DNA of 64,000 bases from Oscillospiraceae bacterium (GCA_031267965.1 JAIRYC010000095.1:1-64000), one strand, 5' to 3'; counted from the first letter of the stretch, positions 16,492-25,660 are shown. Translations and numbers: made by a program. The notes: generated from the sequence alone by a model not told the origin.

Positions 16492-17688
16492 TTAATTCCC
16501 GCCCCAAATCTTTATCATTTTTTGCACAAGCTTCCCATGATATGCCTTGTGCGCAATCCTCCACCACAGCGGCTCCATTGTTTTGCGCACAGCCTTCAGC
16601 TCATCAACAATCGCGATATTTTGCGGGCAGTGCCGTTCGCATTTACGGCAAGCTATACATGCCGCGGCACCTGTGTAATTTTCAGACATAAACGCGGCGT
16701 TCATCATGTATTGCTGTGTGCCGGTATAGTGGCTGATTGCATTGCGGGCATTATACGCCGAGAAGCACCCTGGAATATTCACGCCTTTAGGGCATGGCAT
16801 GCAATATGCACAACCTGTGCACGGCACCTTGGTTTTGCTGCGCAGGATTTCCACAACCTTGTCATATGTGGCACGCTCCTCCGGCGTGACCATGCCCACA
16901 AACGCCTCGTTTGCTGTGGCGATATTGTCCCGCCAAAACTCCGGCTTACCCACGCCGGAAAGGCAGAGCGTTACCTCCGGCTGGTTGTAGAGCCAGCGGA
17001 AGCCCCAGCTTGCCAGTGAGCGCTCCGGGTTCGCCTTGCGGAAGACCTCCTGCGCCTCCGCGGGCAGCGAATCCGCCAGCCGGCCGCCAAGCAACGGTTC
17101 CATCACCATGACCGGCAAACCAAGTTCCGTCGCTTTTTTCATTCCTGCCACGCCCGCTTGGTAGTTCGGGTCGCTGTAGTTATACTGAAGCTGGACAAAA
17201 TCCCAGTCGCGAATATCAAGCAGTTTGAGAAAATCTTCTTGCTTCCCGTGGAAAGAAAAGCCTAGCCTGCGGATTTGTCCGTTGGCGCGCTTTTCGGCAA
17301 TCCACTCCTCAAGCCCCAAAGATTGCAGCTTTACCAGTTGCTCTGGACTGACGAGCATATGCAGCAGGTAATAATCAATGTGGTCAGTCTTTAAGCGCTC
17401 CAGTTGGCGGTTGAAGTATTTGTCAAAATCCTCGCTTTTTTTCGTGAGAACCAGTGGCAGCTTCGTAGCAATGTAAAATTGATCGCGCAGCCCTGTTTCC
17501 TCAAGAACCTTGCCATACATTTCCTCACTGCCAGAATAGATATAAGCTGTATCAATATAATTCACGCCGGCCTTGTGCGCCTCCAGCACCATCTGCTTAC
17601 AGGTGGCGTAATCTTTTGGAATGCGCATTCCGCCAAGCGCAAAAACCGAAAGCTCTGTGTTGGTTTTCTTGTCTGTTCTGTACTGCAT
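16492..17688 (-). CDS. Aldo/keto reductase with C-terminal [4Fe-4S] domain
   Basis: 398-residue NAD(P)H or ferredoxin-linked oxidoreductase. The N-terminal AKR barrel has the catalytic tetrad context YIDTAYIY, ATKLP and LLHML. The C-terminus adds ferredoxin-like cysteines, CTGCAYCMPCP and CIACRKCERHCPQ. This fusion class is common in anaerobic Clostridia; the substrate is unknown. A GGAG site precedes the ATG, and a near-consensus promoter lies upstream. No clear terminator is seen after it. Confidence 0.93.
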   Translation of the reverse strand: MQYRTDKKTNTELSVFALGGMRIPKDYATCKQMVLEAHKAGVNYIDTAYIYSGSEEMYGKVLEETGLRDQFYIATKLPLVLTKKSEDFDKYFNRQLERLKTDHIDYYLLHMLVSPEQLVKLQSLGLEEWIAEKRANGQIRRLGFSFHGKQEDFLKLLDIRDWDFVQLQYNYSDPNYQAGVAGMKKATELGLPVMVMEPLLGGRLADSLPAEAQEVFRKANPERSLASWGFRWLYNQPEVTLCLSGVGKPEFWRDNIATANEAFVGMVTPEERATYDKVVEILRSKTKVPCTGCAYCMPCPKGVNIPGCFSAYNARNAISHYTGTQQYMMNAAFMSENYTGAAACIACRKCERHCPQNIAIVDELKAVRKTMEPLWWRIAHKAYHGKLVQKMIKIWGGN

Positions 17689-17722
17689 TGCATACTCCTA
17701 CAACCTTATAATAACAAAATGT

Positions 17723-17751
17723 ATTGTACGCTCAAATGCATCATTTGTCAA
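17723..17751 (-). promoter_or_regulatory. Sigma-A promoter of the aldo/keto reductase gene
   Basis: Minus strand consensus TTGACA (complement of 17746-17751), 17 bp, TACAAT (complement of 17723-17728). Confidence 0.8.
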
Positions 17752-17974
17752 TGGGGGCAACAAGTTGAGGCGGCCAATGACCACCTGTACGTATTTTTGC
17801 ACTATGCACACAATCTCGTCTGCACACTCCGCATATCAGACGTTTTTTTGCAAAAATGAGCGGCCGTAAAATCGCGTCGCAATAAATTCGCTTAAGCGGT
17901 CAACAAACAAAAATCCCGCGCTTAATATTACTTTGGCAAACCGGAATTTATCGCTACGTTTTCACCTTTTTGTT

Positions 17975-18652
17975 TTATCGGATCGGCATTTGAAAACCTT
18001 TAAGCGCTTTATTTAGGTAGTCGTTAAAGGGTTTCATCTTATGAAAAATTTTCGTTGCTTGTTTGAGAAAATCATCTTTGGTTTCAAACAGAATATCAGC
18101 AATAGGATATTCCAAATACCAACTTTTATTTTTCAGATACTCCGCTTGTGGGTGAGTGTCATCGTAACCGCGAGGAGTATTTTTTAAGGCTTCGCCTTTC
18201 ACGGAGAAACATTCCAAAAAATCCTTGTTGCGTATAATGGATTCAAACTCGTTTCCGTGACCCACAATATAATCTCGAATCATAGTTGTCGCGTCCTTGA
18301 ACATCGACGCAAACAGACCACCGCCTAAAAACGAACGATTGCCGGGGGCAATGGAAATAAAATAACCAACAGGAACAGGCAGTTTGCCCGCAGATGAAAT
18401 ATGCGCCCGAAATGTCGGATTATAGGGAGATTTATCATTACTGAATCGCGTATCACGAACCAATTTGAACGTCAATTCTTTCGGGATATTATGAACAATA
18501 CTGGAATCGAATTTTCCAATAGAGAAAATCAGTTCATCAATAAGCTGTTCAAATTCGGTGTTGGCTTCTTGATACTGTTTTTTGTTTGCATGATACCATT
18601 CCCTATTGTTATTGCTCTCTAAATCGGAGAGATATTTCATAATGTTGTTCAT
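17975..18652 (-). CDS. DUF2461 family protein
   Basis: 225-residue cytoplasmic protein of unknown function. Family hallmarks are FLSDLE..NNREWYHANKKQYQ at the N-terminus, LVRDTRFSNDKSPYNP, and the GYFISIAPGNRSFLGGG segment. I place the start at 18652 because GGAG lies 7 nt upstream; the longer ATG at 18673 lacks a site. The gene is more AT-rich than its neighbours and stands alone on the minus strand, so recent acquisition is possible. The flanking 280 and 200 bp hold no further gene I can support. Confidence 0.88.
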   Translation of the reverse strand: MNNIMKYLSDLESNNNREWYHANKKQYQEANTEFEQLIDELIFSIGKFDSSIVHNIPKELTFKLVRDTRFSNDKSPYNPTFRAHISSAGKLPVPVGYFISIAPGNRSFLGGGLFASMFKDATTMIRDYIVGHGNEFESIIRNKDFLECFSVKGEALKNTPRGYDDTHPQAEYLKNKSWYLEYPIADILFETKDDFLKQATKIFHKMKPFNDYLNKALKGFQMPIR

Positions 18653-18856
18653 CAGATTTCTCCTACTGTTCAAATTCTAATGTGTCAATTTCCTTTACCT
18701 CAACTATACGCAGAACAGACGATGAGCCTTTTCAGCCAATCGTTAAATTCTGTCAATTCGGCCTCACAACCCAAGCAACACAACAGTTAAATCAGCAGCC
18801 GTGCATGTCACTGATAATTGTATGGAGATTTAGGATTATGTTGCCGCTACGTCTTA

Positions 18857-19606
18857 TTATTTTCCCGTCAACGAGTTTAATTTCGACTGCGCCTTGATCA
18901 CCTGCGCCTGCGCATCCTCCAAATGCAGCCGTGCATCCTGCAGAATGCCGCCTGCATATGCCTCCGCCGATTCGCGCACCTGGGACGAATACTGCTCCGC
19001 TTCAGCCTTACGCCGCGCGGCATCATCTCTGGCCTGCTTCTGCACTTGCTCCGCCTGACGCACTGCGTCCGAAACGGTTTCGCGAGCCTTTTGCTTCGCC
19101 TCTTCAATCAACGACTTTGCTTTTGCCTCGGTTTCGCGGGCAAGCTCTGTGGCTGCTTTCTTCGCGTCGCGGGTGATTGCGCTTTCATCCACAAGGCGCG
19201 CGGCTTGCTGCTGAGCCTTTGCAACGACGTCTGCCGCTTGTGCCTCAGCCTTAGCAGCTGCCTTTTGCGCCGCTACTGCCGTGTCTTCCCTGACTTTTTT
19301 TGCCGCGCTTTCCGCCGCCGCCAGGCCCTCACGAATTTTTCGGTCCGTTGACTCTGTAAGCGCCGCCGCCTCTTGACGCGCCGACGTCGTCGCCTGAGAA
19401 GCCTCTTGCCGCGCAAGAAACAGAATCCGCTCCTTTTGCCCAAGGATTTCACGCGCCTGTGTCAGTTCGCTTGGCAATTGCAGACGGATATCCTCCGCGC
19501 ATTTTTGCAGTTGTTCTGCATCTACGCGTACCTTTGTGCTGAATGGACTGCGTGCGCCTTCCTCCAAAAGTGCGTCCATCTGAGTCAAAATATCTTCAAT
19601 TGCCAT
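18857..19606 (-). CDS. Ala/Glu/Lys-rich coiled-coil protein downstream of coaD
   Basis: 249-residue, almost wholly helical protein. After a short N-terminal part (MAIEDILTQMDALLEEG) comes a long coiled coil (about 50-245) rich in Ala, Gln, Glu and Lys. It resembles the DivIVA/ATP-synthase-E-like proteins that Clostridia often encode after coaD. There is no signal peptide or membrane segment, so a cytoplasmic scaffold role, perhaps in cell division, is plausible but not shown. GGGGG lies 8 nt before the ATG. It is the last gene of the rsmD-coaD operon. Confidence 0.75.
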   Translation of the reverse strand: MAIEDILTQMDALLEEGARSPFSTKVRVDAEQLQKCAEDIRLQLPSELTQAREILGQKERILFLARQEASQATTSARQEAAALTESTDRKIREGLAAAESAAKKVREDTAVAAQKAAAKAEAQAADVVAKAQQQAARLVDESAITRDAKKAATELARETEAKAKSLIEEAKQKARETVSDAVRQAEQVQKQARDDAARRKAEAEQYSSQVRESAEAYAGGILQDARLHLEDAQAQVIKAQSKLNSLTGK

Positions 19607-19654
19607 GATTGGTACCCCCTAAGTATTTTTTTAATTATTGACTATGTATATCGT

Positions 19655-20143
19655 CTATGTGGTTTCCGCAATTCGCGCGACTACCTCGTCTAAAATTTCC
19701 TCCGGCACAAAGCGGCGGATATCCCCGCCAAACTGAGCCACCTGCTTAACCACGCTGGAGGAGAGGAACATGGATTCCGACCCCGCCGTTAAAAACACCG
19801 TTTCAAGCTTTGGATTAAGCTGGCGGTTAATCAATGCCTGCTGAAATTCAATTTCAAAATCCGACACCGCCCGCAAGCCTTTTACAACAGCGTCCGCACC
19901 TTTTTCATACGCCAAATCTGCAAGCAATCCTCCGGATGACAGCACCTCCACATTAGGCAGCCCCGCCGCACACCGCCGGAGCATTTCCATGCGCTCCTCA
20001 GCGGAAAACAGCCGCGTTGGCTTATGGTAGTTTTCCATAACGGCCACAAGTACGCGGTCAAACAGCGCCGCACTGCGGCGGATTATATCCATGTGTCCGT
20101 TTGTGACGGGATCAAAACTCCCCGGACAGATTGCTGTACGCAA
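19655..20143 (-). CDS. coaD: Phosphopantetheine adenylyltransferase
   Basis: Fourth enzyme of CoA synthesis: 4'-phosphopantetheine + ATP to dephospho-CoA. The 162-residue nucleotidyltransferase has the GSFDPVTNGH signature at residues 8-17 and the SMFLSSSVVKQV segment (ISSS-type) near 130. The only suitable start is TTG at 20143 (TTG CGT ACA GCA), with GGGAGG 8 nt upstream. It follows rsmD by 20 bp, the usual Firmicutes order. Confidence 0.97.
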   Translation of the reverse strand: MRTAICPGSFDPVTNGHMDIIRRSAALFDRVLVAVMENYHKPTRLFSAEERMEMLRRCAAGLPNVEVLSSGGLLADLAYEKGADAVVKGLRAVSDFEIEFQQALINRQLNPKLETVFLTAGSESMFLSSSVVKQVAQFGGDIRRFVPEEILDEVVARIAETT

Positions 20144-20163
20144 AAAAGTAACCTCCCTTTATG

Positions 20164-20715
20164 TTAAGCCCTGTAGACAGACAATTTGGTTTTGCCGTGG
20201 CGATATTCTTTAGCGGAAAGCTTACCTAAAACCGTAGGCAGCGCCTGGTTCGCCGGGGACTCCGCACAAACAACCGCCTCCTCTTCCAACACACGCGGCA
20301 GGAGTGACAACGTTTCTTCCAGCAGTGATAGCTGACTATTGAAAGCTGCTTTTAAGTACGGTGGGTCAAGGAAAACCAGTGAAAATTTATCCAATGTGCT
20401 GCGCAAAAAACTCAATGAATCCGTTTGCACAAAGCTAGATAACTCCGCAAACCCGCAATTCTCTGCATTGCTGCGTGCGACTGTCAGCGCACGCTTATCG
20501 CGGTCTACAAAAACCACACTTTCCGCGCCGCGGCTAATCGCTTCAATCCCCAACTGACCACTGCCGGCAAACAAATCCAACGCGCGCCGCCCGCCAAGTT
20601 CAAATTGAATGATGGAAAACAACGCTTCTTTAACCCGTTCGGTTGTGGGGCGAACACGCTCACCCGGAAGTGTCCGCAAACGTTTGCCGCGTGCTATGCC
20701 TGTAATTACTCGCAT
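20164..20715 (-). CDS. rsmD: 16S rRNA (guanine966-N2)-methyltransferase RsmD
   Basis: 183-residue SAM-dependent methyltransferase. It starts MRVITGIARGKRL, has the SAM motif I region LDLFAGSGQLGIEA, and the catalytic LDPPY. Its ATG overlaps the stop of the upstream secreted-protein gene by one base (TAATG), so it is probably translated by re-initiation. coaD follows in the same operon. Confidence 0.96.
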   Translation of the reverse strand: MRVITGIARGKRLRTLPGERVRPTTERVKEALFSIIQFELGGRRALDLFAGSGQLGIEAISRGAESVVFVDRDKRALTVARSNAENCGFAELSSFVQTDSLSFLRSTLDKFSLVFLDPPYLKAAFNSQLSLLEETLSLLPRVLEEEAVVCAESPANQALPTVLGKLSAKEYRHGKTKLSVYRA

Positions 20716-21935
20716 TAGAACGGTCTCCCCGGTGTGCCAACGTCACCCCAATTGCTCAGCGTCCAGTTGACGGAATAATTGCCGGTTATGGATGAACTGA
20801 TGTTATCAAAGTTCTTGATAGTGCTGTTGAGACTCATCGTCCCATTGCTATTGCTACCCAAAGCCGAGCTTTGTTTAATTGAGGTTGGTAATCCCTGTGC
20901 ATTCAGCGTAACCTCTATGCGCGGATTTTGCCACTGAAGATTGAGGGCGTTAAAAGTCATGGTAACCTTAATGCCAGCGTCATAAACATAAGGACTGGCG
21001 CAAATCGCGTTTGTGTCAGGCATAATCATGGCACGGGTTATTGCAGAAGCAGACAGCGTAAATGAAATCGTTGCGCCACTGCCTGTTTTGTTATAATTAT
21101 AGGCAATCACATCATCCGCCGAAAATGAGGCAGGCGGCAAAAAGTTAGACGGCGAAGCTACTTTCGCCATTTTAAGGACGTCGGTTTTCCAAAGCATAGC
21201 GTTCAAGCTCGCGTGACTGACGCCCGAGCTGTTTTCTGGCGACAGGTTCCAATATTTGCTATCTTTGTATGCGACGGAGCCGCTTGTGCCATATTCCGCA
21301 TAGGCTTGCGGTTGCGGTTCTTGTTTATTGCTGAACACACTCAAGTTCGTGCGCTGGCTGACGAGGGACCAAGTACCACCGCCGTACTGATAATTACTGG
21401 TGCGCGGGCTGCTGACAAAATTATGAAAAAATTCATCCATACCAAAATCTATATTTATAGGGAAGGTCATAGTTACCCGCTCGCCGGTATGGATATTCAT
21501 GTTTGCAGTTTCGACCTTTTGGGCGTTGAACCCGGACGCTTTCTTTGCCTTAGCAATCGCGTCCACATATAGCTTCACAGCCGCGGCCTTGTTTGCGCTG
21601 CTCGGCAAAGCCCCGGCAGGAGGTGCTGCTGGCGGGAGCGTAGTAGCTACCGTTGGACGGTTTGTGCCCTGCTGCGGCCTTCCCGTTGTTTGGTTGTTGC
21701 CGGTTGTAACGCTTGGCTGCAGATTTCGGCTTCCGCTCGGGCGTGTAGTTGCAGGATTTGTTGACGTGGAGCTACCGATAGGTTCGCTTGGCAAATTATC
21801 TGCGCTAAAATCAGAGCCAGCAGGAAGCTCAGGCGGAGCGGAGAGCGGACTCTCCCCCACCGTTATCCATGTAAGCGCGAGCATAAGTACTGCCGCGCAA
21901 ATACATTGGAGTACTTTTTTGGTAACAGAATTCAT
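20715..21935 (-). CDS. Exported protein with Pro/Thr-rich linker, unknown function
   Basis: 406-residue protein with an N-terminal signal or anchor helix (about 8-26). A long Ser/Thr/Pro/Gly/Asn-rich low-complexity region covers about 30-115, with a globular C-terminal part (about 120-406) rich in Ser, Asn and aromatic residues. No lipobox and no recognised domain. The C-terminal region reads as beta-rich (ISFTLSASAITRAM, VTMTFNALNLQW, IEVTLNAQGLPTSI) and ends TGNYSVNWTLSNWGDVG. It heads the operon with rsmD and coaD, so a lineage-specific secreted gene drives two housekeeping genes. Confidence 0.8.
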   Translation of the reverse strand: MNSVTKKVLQCICAAVLMLALTWITVGESPLSAPPELPAGSDFSADNLPSEPIGSSTSTNPATTRPSGSRNLQPSVTTGNNQTTGRPQQGTNRPTVATTLPPAAPPAGALPSSANKAAAVKLYVDAIAKAKKASGFNAQKVETANMNIHTGERVTMTFPINIDFGMDEFFHNFVSSPRTSNYQYGGGTWSLVSQRTNLSVFSNKQEPQPQAYAEYGTSGSVAYKDSKYWNLSPENSSGVSHASLNAMLWKTDVLKMAKVASPSNFLPPASFSADDVIAYNYNKTGSGATISFTLSASAITRAMIMPDTNAICASPYVYDAGIKVTMTFNALNLQWQNPRIEVTLNAQGLPTSIKQSSALGSNSNGTMSLNSTIKNFDNISSSITGNYSVNWTLSNWGDVGTPGRPF

Positions 21936-21992
21936 TGAAATCAGCCTTTACCTAATAGACAGTAACGCAAAGCTTGCCAGCTTTACGTTTGT

Positions 21993-22021
21993 ATTGTAAC
22001 CTAAATTGCGCTGAAAGTCAA
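21993..22021 (-). promoter_or_regulatory. Promoter of the secreted protein-rsmD-coaD operon
   Basis: Minus strand TTGACT (complement of 22016-22021), 17 bp, TACAAT (complement of 21993-21998). Confidence 0.78.
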
Positions 22022-22099
22022 TAAATAAGCGGTTACAGTTTTGCAAATATTTGTGCATTATGGAAGATATTCACTAATAATGTCACGTTCTTTATCCAT

Positions 22100-22132
22100 T
22101 ATCTCAAAATCTCATCATATCATTTTGAGATA
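22100..22132. repeat. 11-bp perfect inverted repeat in a divergent intergenic region
   Basis: TATCTCAAAAT (22100-22110) and ATTTTGAGATA (22122-22132) are exact inverted repeats with an 11-nt spacer. They lie between the promoters of two divergent genes and about 60 bp upstream of the rightward -35. A separate 10-bp palindrome TGAACGTTCA follows at 22140-22149. The arrangement suits a regulator site, but no known consensus is recognised. The rest of the 325-bp region holds only the two promoters. Confidence 0.6.
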
Positions 22133-22194
22133 CAGCTCATGAACGTTCAAGTTTTTGCCAAGGAATTTTTTCAAAACAAACTGAGTCAAAAAAC

Positions 22195-22223
22195 TTGCAC
22201 TAAATTCCTCCGCATGGTAAAAT
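22195..22223 (+). promoter_or_regulatory. Promoter of the YhhN-rodA-hpt run
   Basis: TTGCAC (22195-22200), 17 bp, TAAAAT (22218-22223) with TGG before the -10, 37 bp upstream of the first start codon. Confidence 0.72.
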
Positions 22224-22260
22224 ATCTAATTATACGCAATACTGCAGTGGAGGAGCAAAC

Positions 22261-22953
22261 ATGACGCCCGTTATCATCATCGGCTTGCTGAGCGTCCTGA
22301 CCGTTACGTTGCGCGTGTTGACTGCTGCAGACAAAGGCAGCGTTTCCGGCGGATTTGCCGCAAAAGTAATCGCCTCTGTGCTGTTTTGCATGGCAGGGTT
22401 TGCCGCAGTGCTCGGACGTGAGATTACGCTGCCGCGCGCGGGCATGCTCGCCGCGTTTGTATTGGCCTTTATGGGGGATATCTTTCTTGGTCTTGGTCCC
22501 TTTACACACCAAAAACACACCAACTTCTTTTTCATGCTTGGCAGCGTACCGTTTCTGCTAGCGCAATTGATTTATATTGCAATCCTGCTGAGCCTTGCGC
22601 CGCTTAACTGGCGGTTGCTGCCCATCGCATTAGTTTTGCCGCTGCTCTACCTTGTGCTGATTGGGCACGGCACTTTGGCGTACCTCTGCAAAAATACCGC
22701 GCCAATACTGTGTTACGGCTCCATCTTGAGCGTGATGGTTATGGCGGCGGTAAATGCCTTTACCGCAGGGCACACAGCAGGAGCATTCGCGCTTCCCGCA
22801 GGAATACTTTTCGCCCTCTCGGACACCAGCCTTTTTCTTTACAACTTCGGCAGCGACCGCGTACGCACCCACGGCAAAGGCCTAACCGTGCTCGTCATGC
22901 TGCCTTACTACGCCGCCCAAGCGCTCTTTGCACTGGTGCTGGCAAAAATCTAA
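22261..22953 (+). CDS. YhhN family membrane protein (lysoplasmalogenase-like)
   Basis: 230-residue polytopic protein with about eight hydrophobic segments. Family signatures are AFMGDIFLGLGPF (about 69-81), FMLGSVPFLLAQLIYI, and LFALSDTSLF near the C-terminus with the second conserved Asp. YhhN proteins such as TMEM86 hydrolyse the vinyl-ether bond of lysoplasmalogens. Plasmalogens are common in anaerobic Clostridia, so the function is plausible here but unproven. A GGAGG site precedes the ATG, and rodA follows by 21 bp. Confidence 0.85.
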   Translation: MTPVIIIGLLSVLTVTLRVLTAADKGSVSGGFAAKVIASVLFCMAGFAAVLGREITLPRAGMLAAFVLAFMGDIFLGLGPFTHQKHTNFFFMLGSVPFLLAQLIYIAILLSLAPLNWRLLPIALVLPLLYLVLIGHGTLAYLCKNTAPILCYGSILSVMVMAAVNAFTAGHTAGAFALPAGILFALSDTSLFLYNFGSDRVRTHGKGLTVLVMLPYYAAQALFALVLAKI

Positions 22954-22974
22954 TCAAACCAAAAGGACACTCAA

Positions 22975-24171
22975 ATGAACGAATCCCGCCTTAAAACTAC
23001 GCTTAAGGAAACCAACCTCCCGCTGTTTTTGCTGTGCCTGGCAATATCGGCGTTCGGCACAATTACGGTAGTTTCCGCAACGATGCACCTCAACGCGCCC
23101 GGGCAACTGTTAAGCCGTGACGCAACGGTTATGCTGGCGGCCATCGGTTTGGGTATTGTTCTCAGTTTTATAATCTCGCTGCTGGATTACGAGGTGATGC
23201 TGCGGCAGTGGTTCGTTATTGGTATTTTTATTTTTTGCGTTGGTTTCATGCTCTCGCTCAAAACACCGATTGGCGTTGCGCCGCCTGGCCGACCGGACTC
23301 GCAGCTTTGGATAAAAATAGGCGGTATTTTCTTTCAGCCATCAGAGCTTGTCAAAATAGGTTTTATCATGGCGATCTCCGCCCATATTACCACTTTGGGT
23401 AAAGAGATCAATCGTCCGGCAAAGCTTGCACTGCTGCTGGTGCATGGGGCTGTGTATATTGGTCTCGTTACACTTACGGGCGACATGGGCAGCGCACTGG
23501 TATTCGTCGCGATATTCGGCGGCTTGCTCTTTATAGCGGGCATTAAATGGTATTACTTTTTGGCGGCGGTTATGCTTGTTTGCGCAGCACTGCCGCTTGT
23601 TTGGCTTAAAGTCTTTTCACCCATTCAAAAGGAACGTTTTATTGCCGTTTATCCCCGTTTTTTTGCAGCAATTGGCGAAACCCTGTCCCCGGAACGGTTC
23701 GACGCGGTTATTTATCAGCAACAGATGGGTGTGAACGCCATCAGCGGCGGTGGGTTACTTGGGCAAGGGCTTTTTAACGGAGAGTACACGCAAAGCAGCA
23801 CAGTTCCCATCAGTGAGAGCGATATGGTTTTTTCTGTGGTCGGTGAAGAAATGGGATTTGTGGGCGTTGCCGGACTTTTGGCGCTGCTGGCGGCCATTAT
23901 CATTGTCTGCATGCTATCGGGGCACAAAAGTAACGAGGAATCCGGCAAACTCATTTGCGGCGGAGTTGCGCTCATGCTTGGTGTGCAGGCGGTTATCAAT
24001 ATTGGCATGTGCATGAAGTTCCTGCCCTGCATAGGCATTACACTGCCATTCATTAGCTCGGGAGGCAGCTCCAATCTGTGCGTTTGGCTGGGTATCGGTC
24101 TGGTTATGAGCGTTTCGCGCCACTCTTGGGATCACGGTCCTTCAAGGGTCAGGTTTATAAAAAAGTATTGA
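22975..24171 (+). CDS. rodA: RodA/FtsW/SpoVE family peptidoglycan polymerase
   Basis: 398-residue SEDS glycosyltransferase that polymerises lipid II with a partner class B PBP. About ten membrane segments are visible. Conserved motifs are WIKIGGIFFQPSELVKI (about 112-128), the catalytic-loop region GLFNGEYTQSSTVPISESDMVF, GEEMGFVG, and the C-terminal LPFISSGGSSN. PISESDMVF and its overall length favour RodA over FtsW; no PBP gene is adjacent. AAAAGGA lies upstream of the ATG. Confidence 0.93.
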   Translation: MNESRLKTTLKETNLPLFLLCLAISAFGTITVVSATMHLNAPGQLLSRDATVMLAAIGLGIVLSFIISLLDYEVMLRQWFVIGIFIFCVGFMLSLKTPIGVAPPGRPDSQLWIKIGGIFFQPSELVKIGFIMAISAHITTLGKEINRPAKLALLLVHGAVYIGLVTLTGDMGSALVFVAIFGGLLFIAGIKWYYFLAAVMLVCAALPLVWLKVFSPIQKERFIAVYPRFFAAIGETLSPERFDAVIYQQQMGVNAISGGGLLGQGLFNGEYTQSSTVPISESDMVFSVVGEEMGFVGVAGLLALLAAIIIVCMLSGHKSNEESGKLICGGVALMLGVQAVINIGMCMKFLPCIGITLPFISSGGSSNLCVWLGIGLVMSVSRHSWDHGPSRVRFIKKY

Positions 24172-24189
24172 TCATGCAAGGAGGAACAC

Positions 24190-24711
24190 ATGTCACAAAT
24201 TCAACCTATCATCACCGCCGAGGCCATTGCGTCAAAGGTAGCTGAGTTGGGCGCACAAATCAGCAAGGATTATGGAGGTAAGGATCTGCTCCTGCTCTCC
24301 GTACTTAAAGGCAGCGTGGTTTTTCTTGCGGATATTATGCGGCAAATCACAATTCCTTGCGCGATTGATTTTATGGCGGTATCAAGCTATGGTAACAGCC
24401 AAACCAGTTCAGGCGCTGTCAAGATTAATCTTGACCTCAAGCAGGATATCGGCGGGCGGCATGTATTGATTATTGAAGACATAGTCGACAGCGGATTGAC
24501 GCTCGGCTACCTGATTGGTCTGCTGAAAGCACGCACCCCGGCGAGCCTTGAGGTCTGCGCGTTGCTGAACAAAAAGGCGCGCAATGAGATTAACATTAAG
24601 CCCAAATATCAGGGCTTTGACCTGCCGGATGCGTTTGTTGTGGGCTACGGGCTTGATTATGCCGAGAAATTCCGCGGTCTGCCGTATATTGGCGACCTGA
24701 AGGAAATTTGA
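24190..24711 (+). CDS. hpt: Hypoxanthine phosphoribosyltransferase
   Basis: Purine salvage enzyme converting hypoxanthine or guanine plus PRPP to IMP or GMP. The 173-residue protein shows the PRPP loop [14 protein letters not shown] (about 92-105), the flexible-loop [11 protein letters not shown], and the base-binding [22 protein letters not shown] very good AAGGAGGA site precedes the start. It leads directly into the damaged miaA. Confidence 0.97.
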   Translation: MSQIQPIITAEAIASKVAELGAQISKDYGGKDLLLLSVLKGSVVFLADIMRQITIPCAIDFMAVSSYGNSQTSSGAVKINLDLKQDIGGRHVLIIEDIVDSGLTLGYLIGLLKARTPASLEVCALLNKKARNEINIKPKYQGFDLPDAFVVGYGLDYAEKFRGLPYIGDLKEI

Positions 24712-24718
24712 GTTGCAA

Positions 24719-25648
24719 ATGAATTTCGTGGATAAGTCACCGCTAATAGGCGTTGTTGGCTACACTGGCACGGGTAAAACCTCGTTGGGGATTACGCTCT
24801 GCAAGACGTTTGGCGGCGAGGTCGTTTCCTGTGACTCTATGCAGGTTTATGCCAATTGCCATGGCACAGCCGGATGAAGCCGAACGCGGCGGCGTACCGC
24901 ACCACTTAATGGGTTTTCTGCCGCCTGACGAACCTTACAGTGTCGCGCGCTATTGTGACGACGCACATAACGTAATCGCAGATATGTTTTGCCGATAATA
25001 GTTGGCGGCACAGGGCTATATTACAATGCCTTAACACAAAATCTGCGCTTTTCGCCCGAGGAAGCCGATGCCCATATCCGCAAGGAACTGCATCACCAGG
25101 CTGAGATAGACAATGGCGCAGCTTTGCTGGAAAAGCTCCATGCAATCGACCCTGCCGCCGCGGAACGCCTGCAAACGGGCGGAGTGGGACGGATAGTTCG
25201 TGCGTGGGAACGCCATCTTGCCACCGGTTTGACGCCAACCGAGCATGATACGCTGTCCCGTGCGGAGGGGATCGCCTTACCATATATTGACGATCGGCCT
25301 TAATTGCCGCAACCGTGCCAAGCTTTATGCGCGGTTGGATAACCGGGTGGACACCATGCTTCGCGCAGGTATTTGGGACGAAACAGAGCGCTTCCTGTCC
25401 AGTGATTCGCCAACAGCACGGCAGGCAATCGGGCATAAGGAGCTTTTCCCGGCACTTCGTGGCGAAATCACCCGCGCTGAGGCAGTCGAGAATCTTAAAC
25501 GTGCCACGCGGCGGTATGCAAAACATCAGCGGACATGGTTCCTGCACCAAACCCCGGACGCGTGCACTGGCTTTATCCGGACGACTTTACGCATGCGGAG
25601 GATTTGCATACTGCGGCACTTGAAATTATCCGCGCCTCACAACTATAA
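24719..25648 (+). pseudogene. miaA: tRNA dimethylallyltransferase MiaA, four frameshifts
   Basis: MiaA adds a dimethylallyl group to A37 of UNN-decoding tRNAs. The whole ~310-codon gene is present but in five pieces that alternate between two frames. The pieces are the P-loop and DSMQVY (24719 to about 24865); [18 protein letters not shown] and EPYSVARY (to about 24985); PIIVGGTGLYYNAL to GRIVRAWERHLATG (to about 25295); TIGLN to AIGHKELF, TRRYAKHQRTWF (to about 25545); and VHWLYPDDFTHAEDL to the stop at 25646. No frame covers more than a third, so no full protein is expected. Neighbouring hpt and the next gene are intact, and there is only a poor ribosome site. Recent decay or local sequence error are the two readings. 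Confidence 0.92.
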
Positions 25649-25660
25649 GGAGAACCCTAA

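Noticed and set aside
24906-25550. 214-codon minus-strand frame across the broken miaA
   Set aside because: Composition is that of a shadow frame (runs of Arg/Cys/His), while the plus strand carries MiaA motifs in order.
24719-25648. Programmed frameshifting in miaA
   Set aside because: Four shifts, with no slippery heptamers at the junctions that I could see, make recoding implausible.
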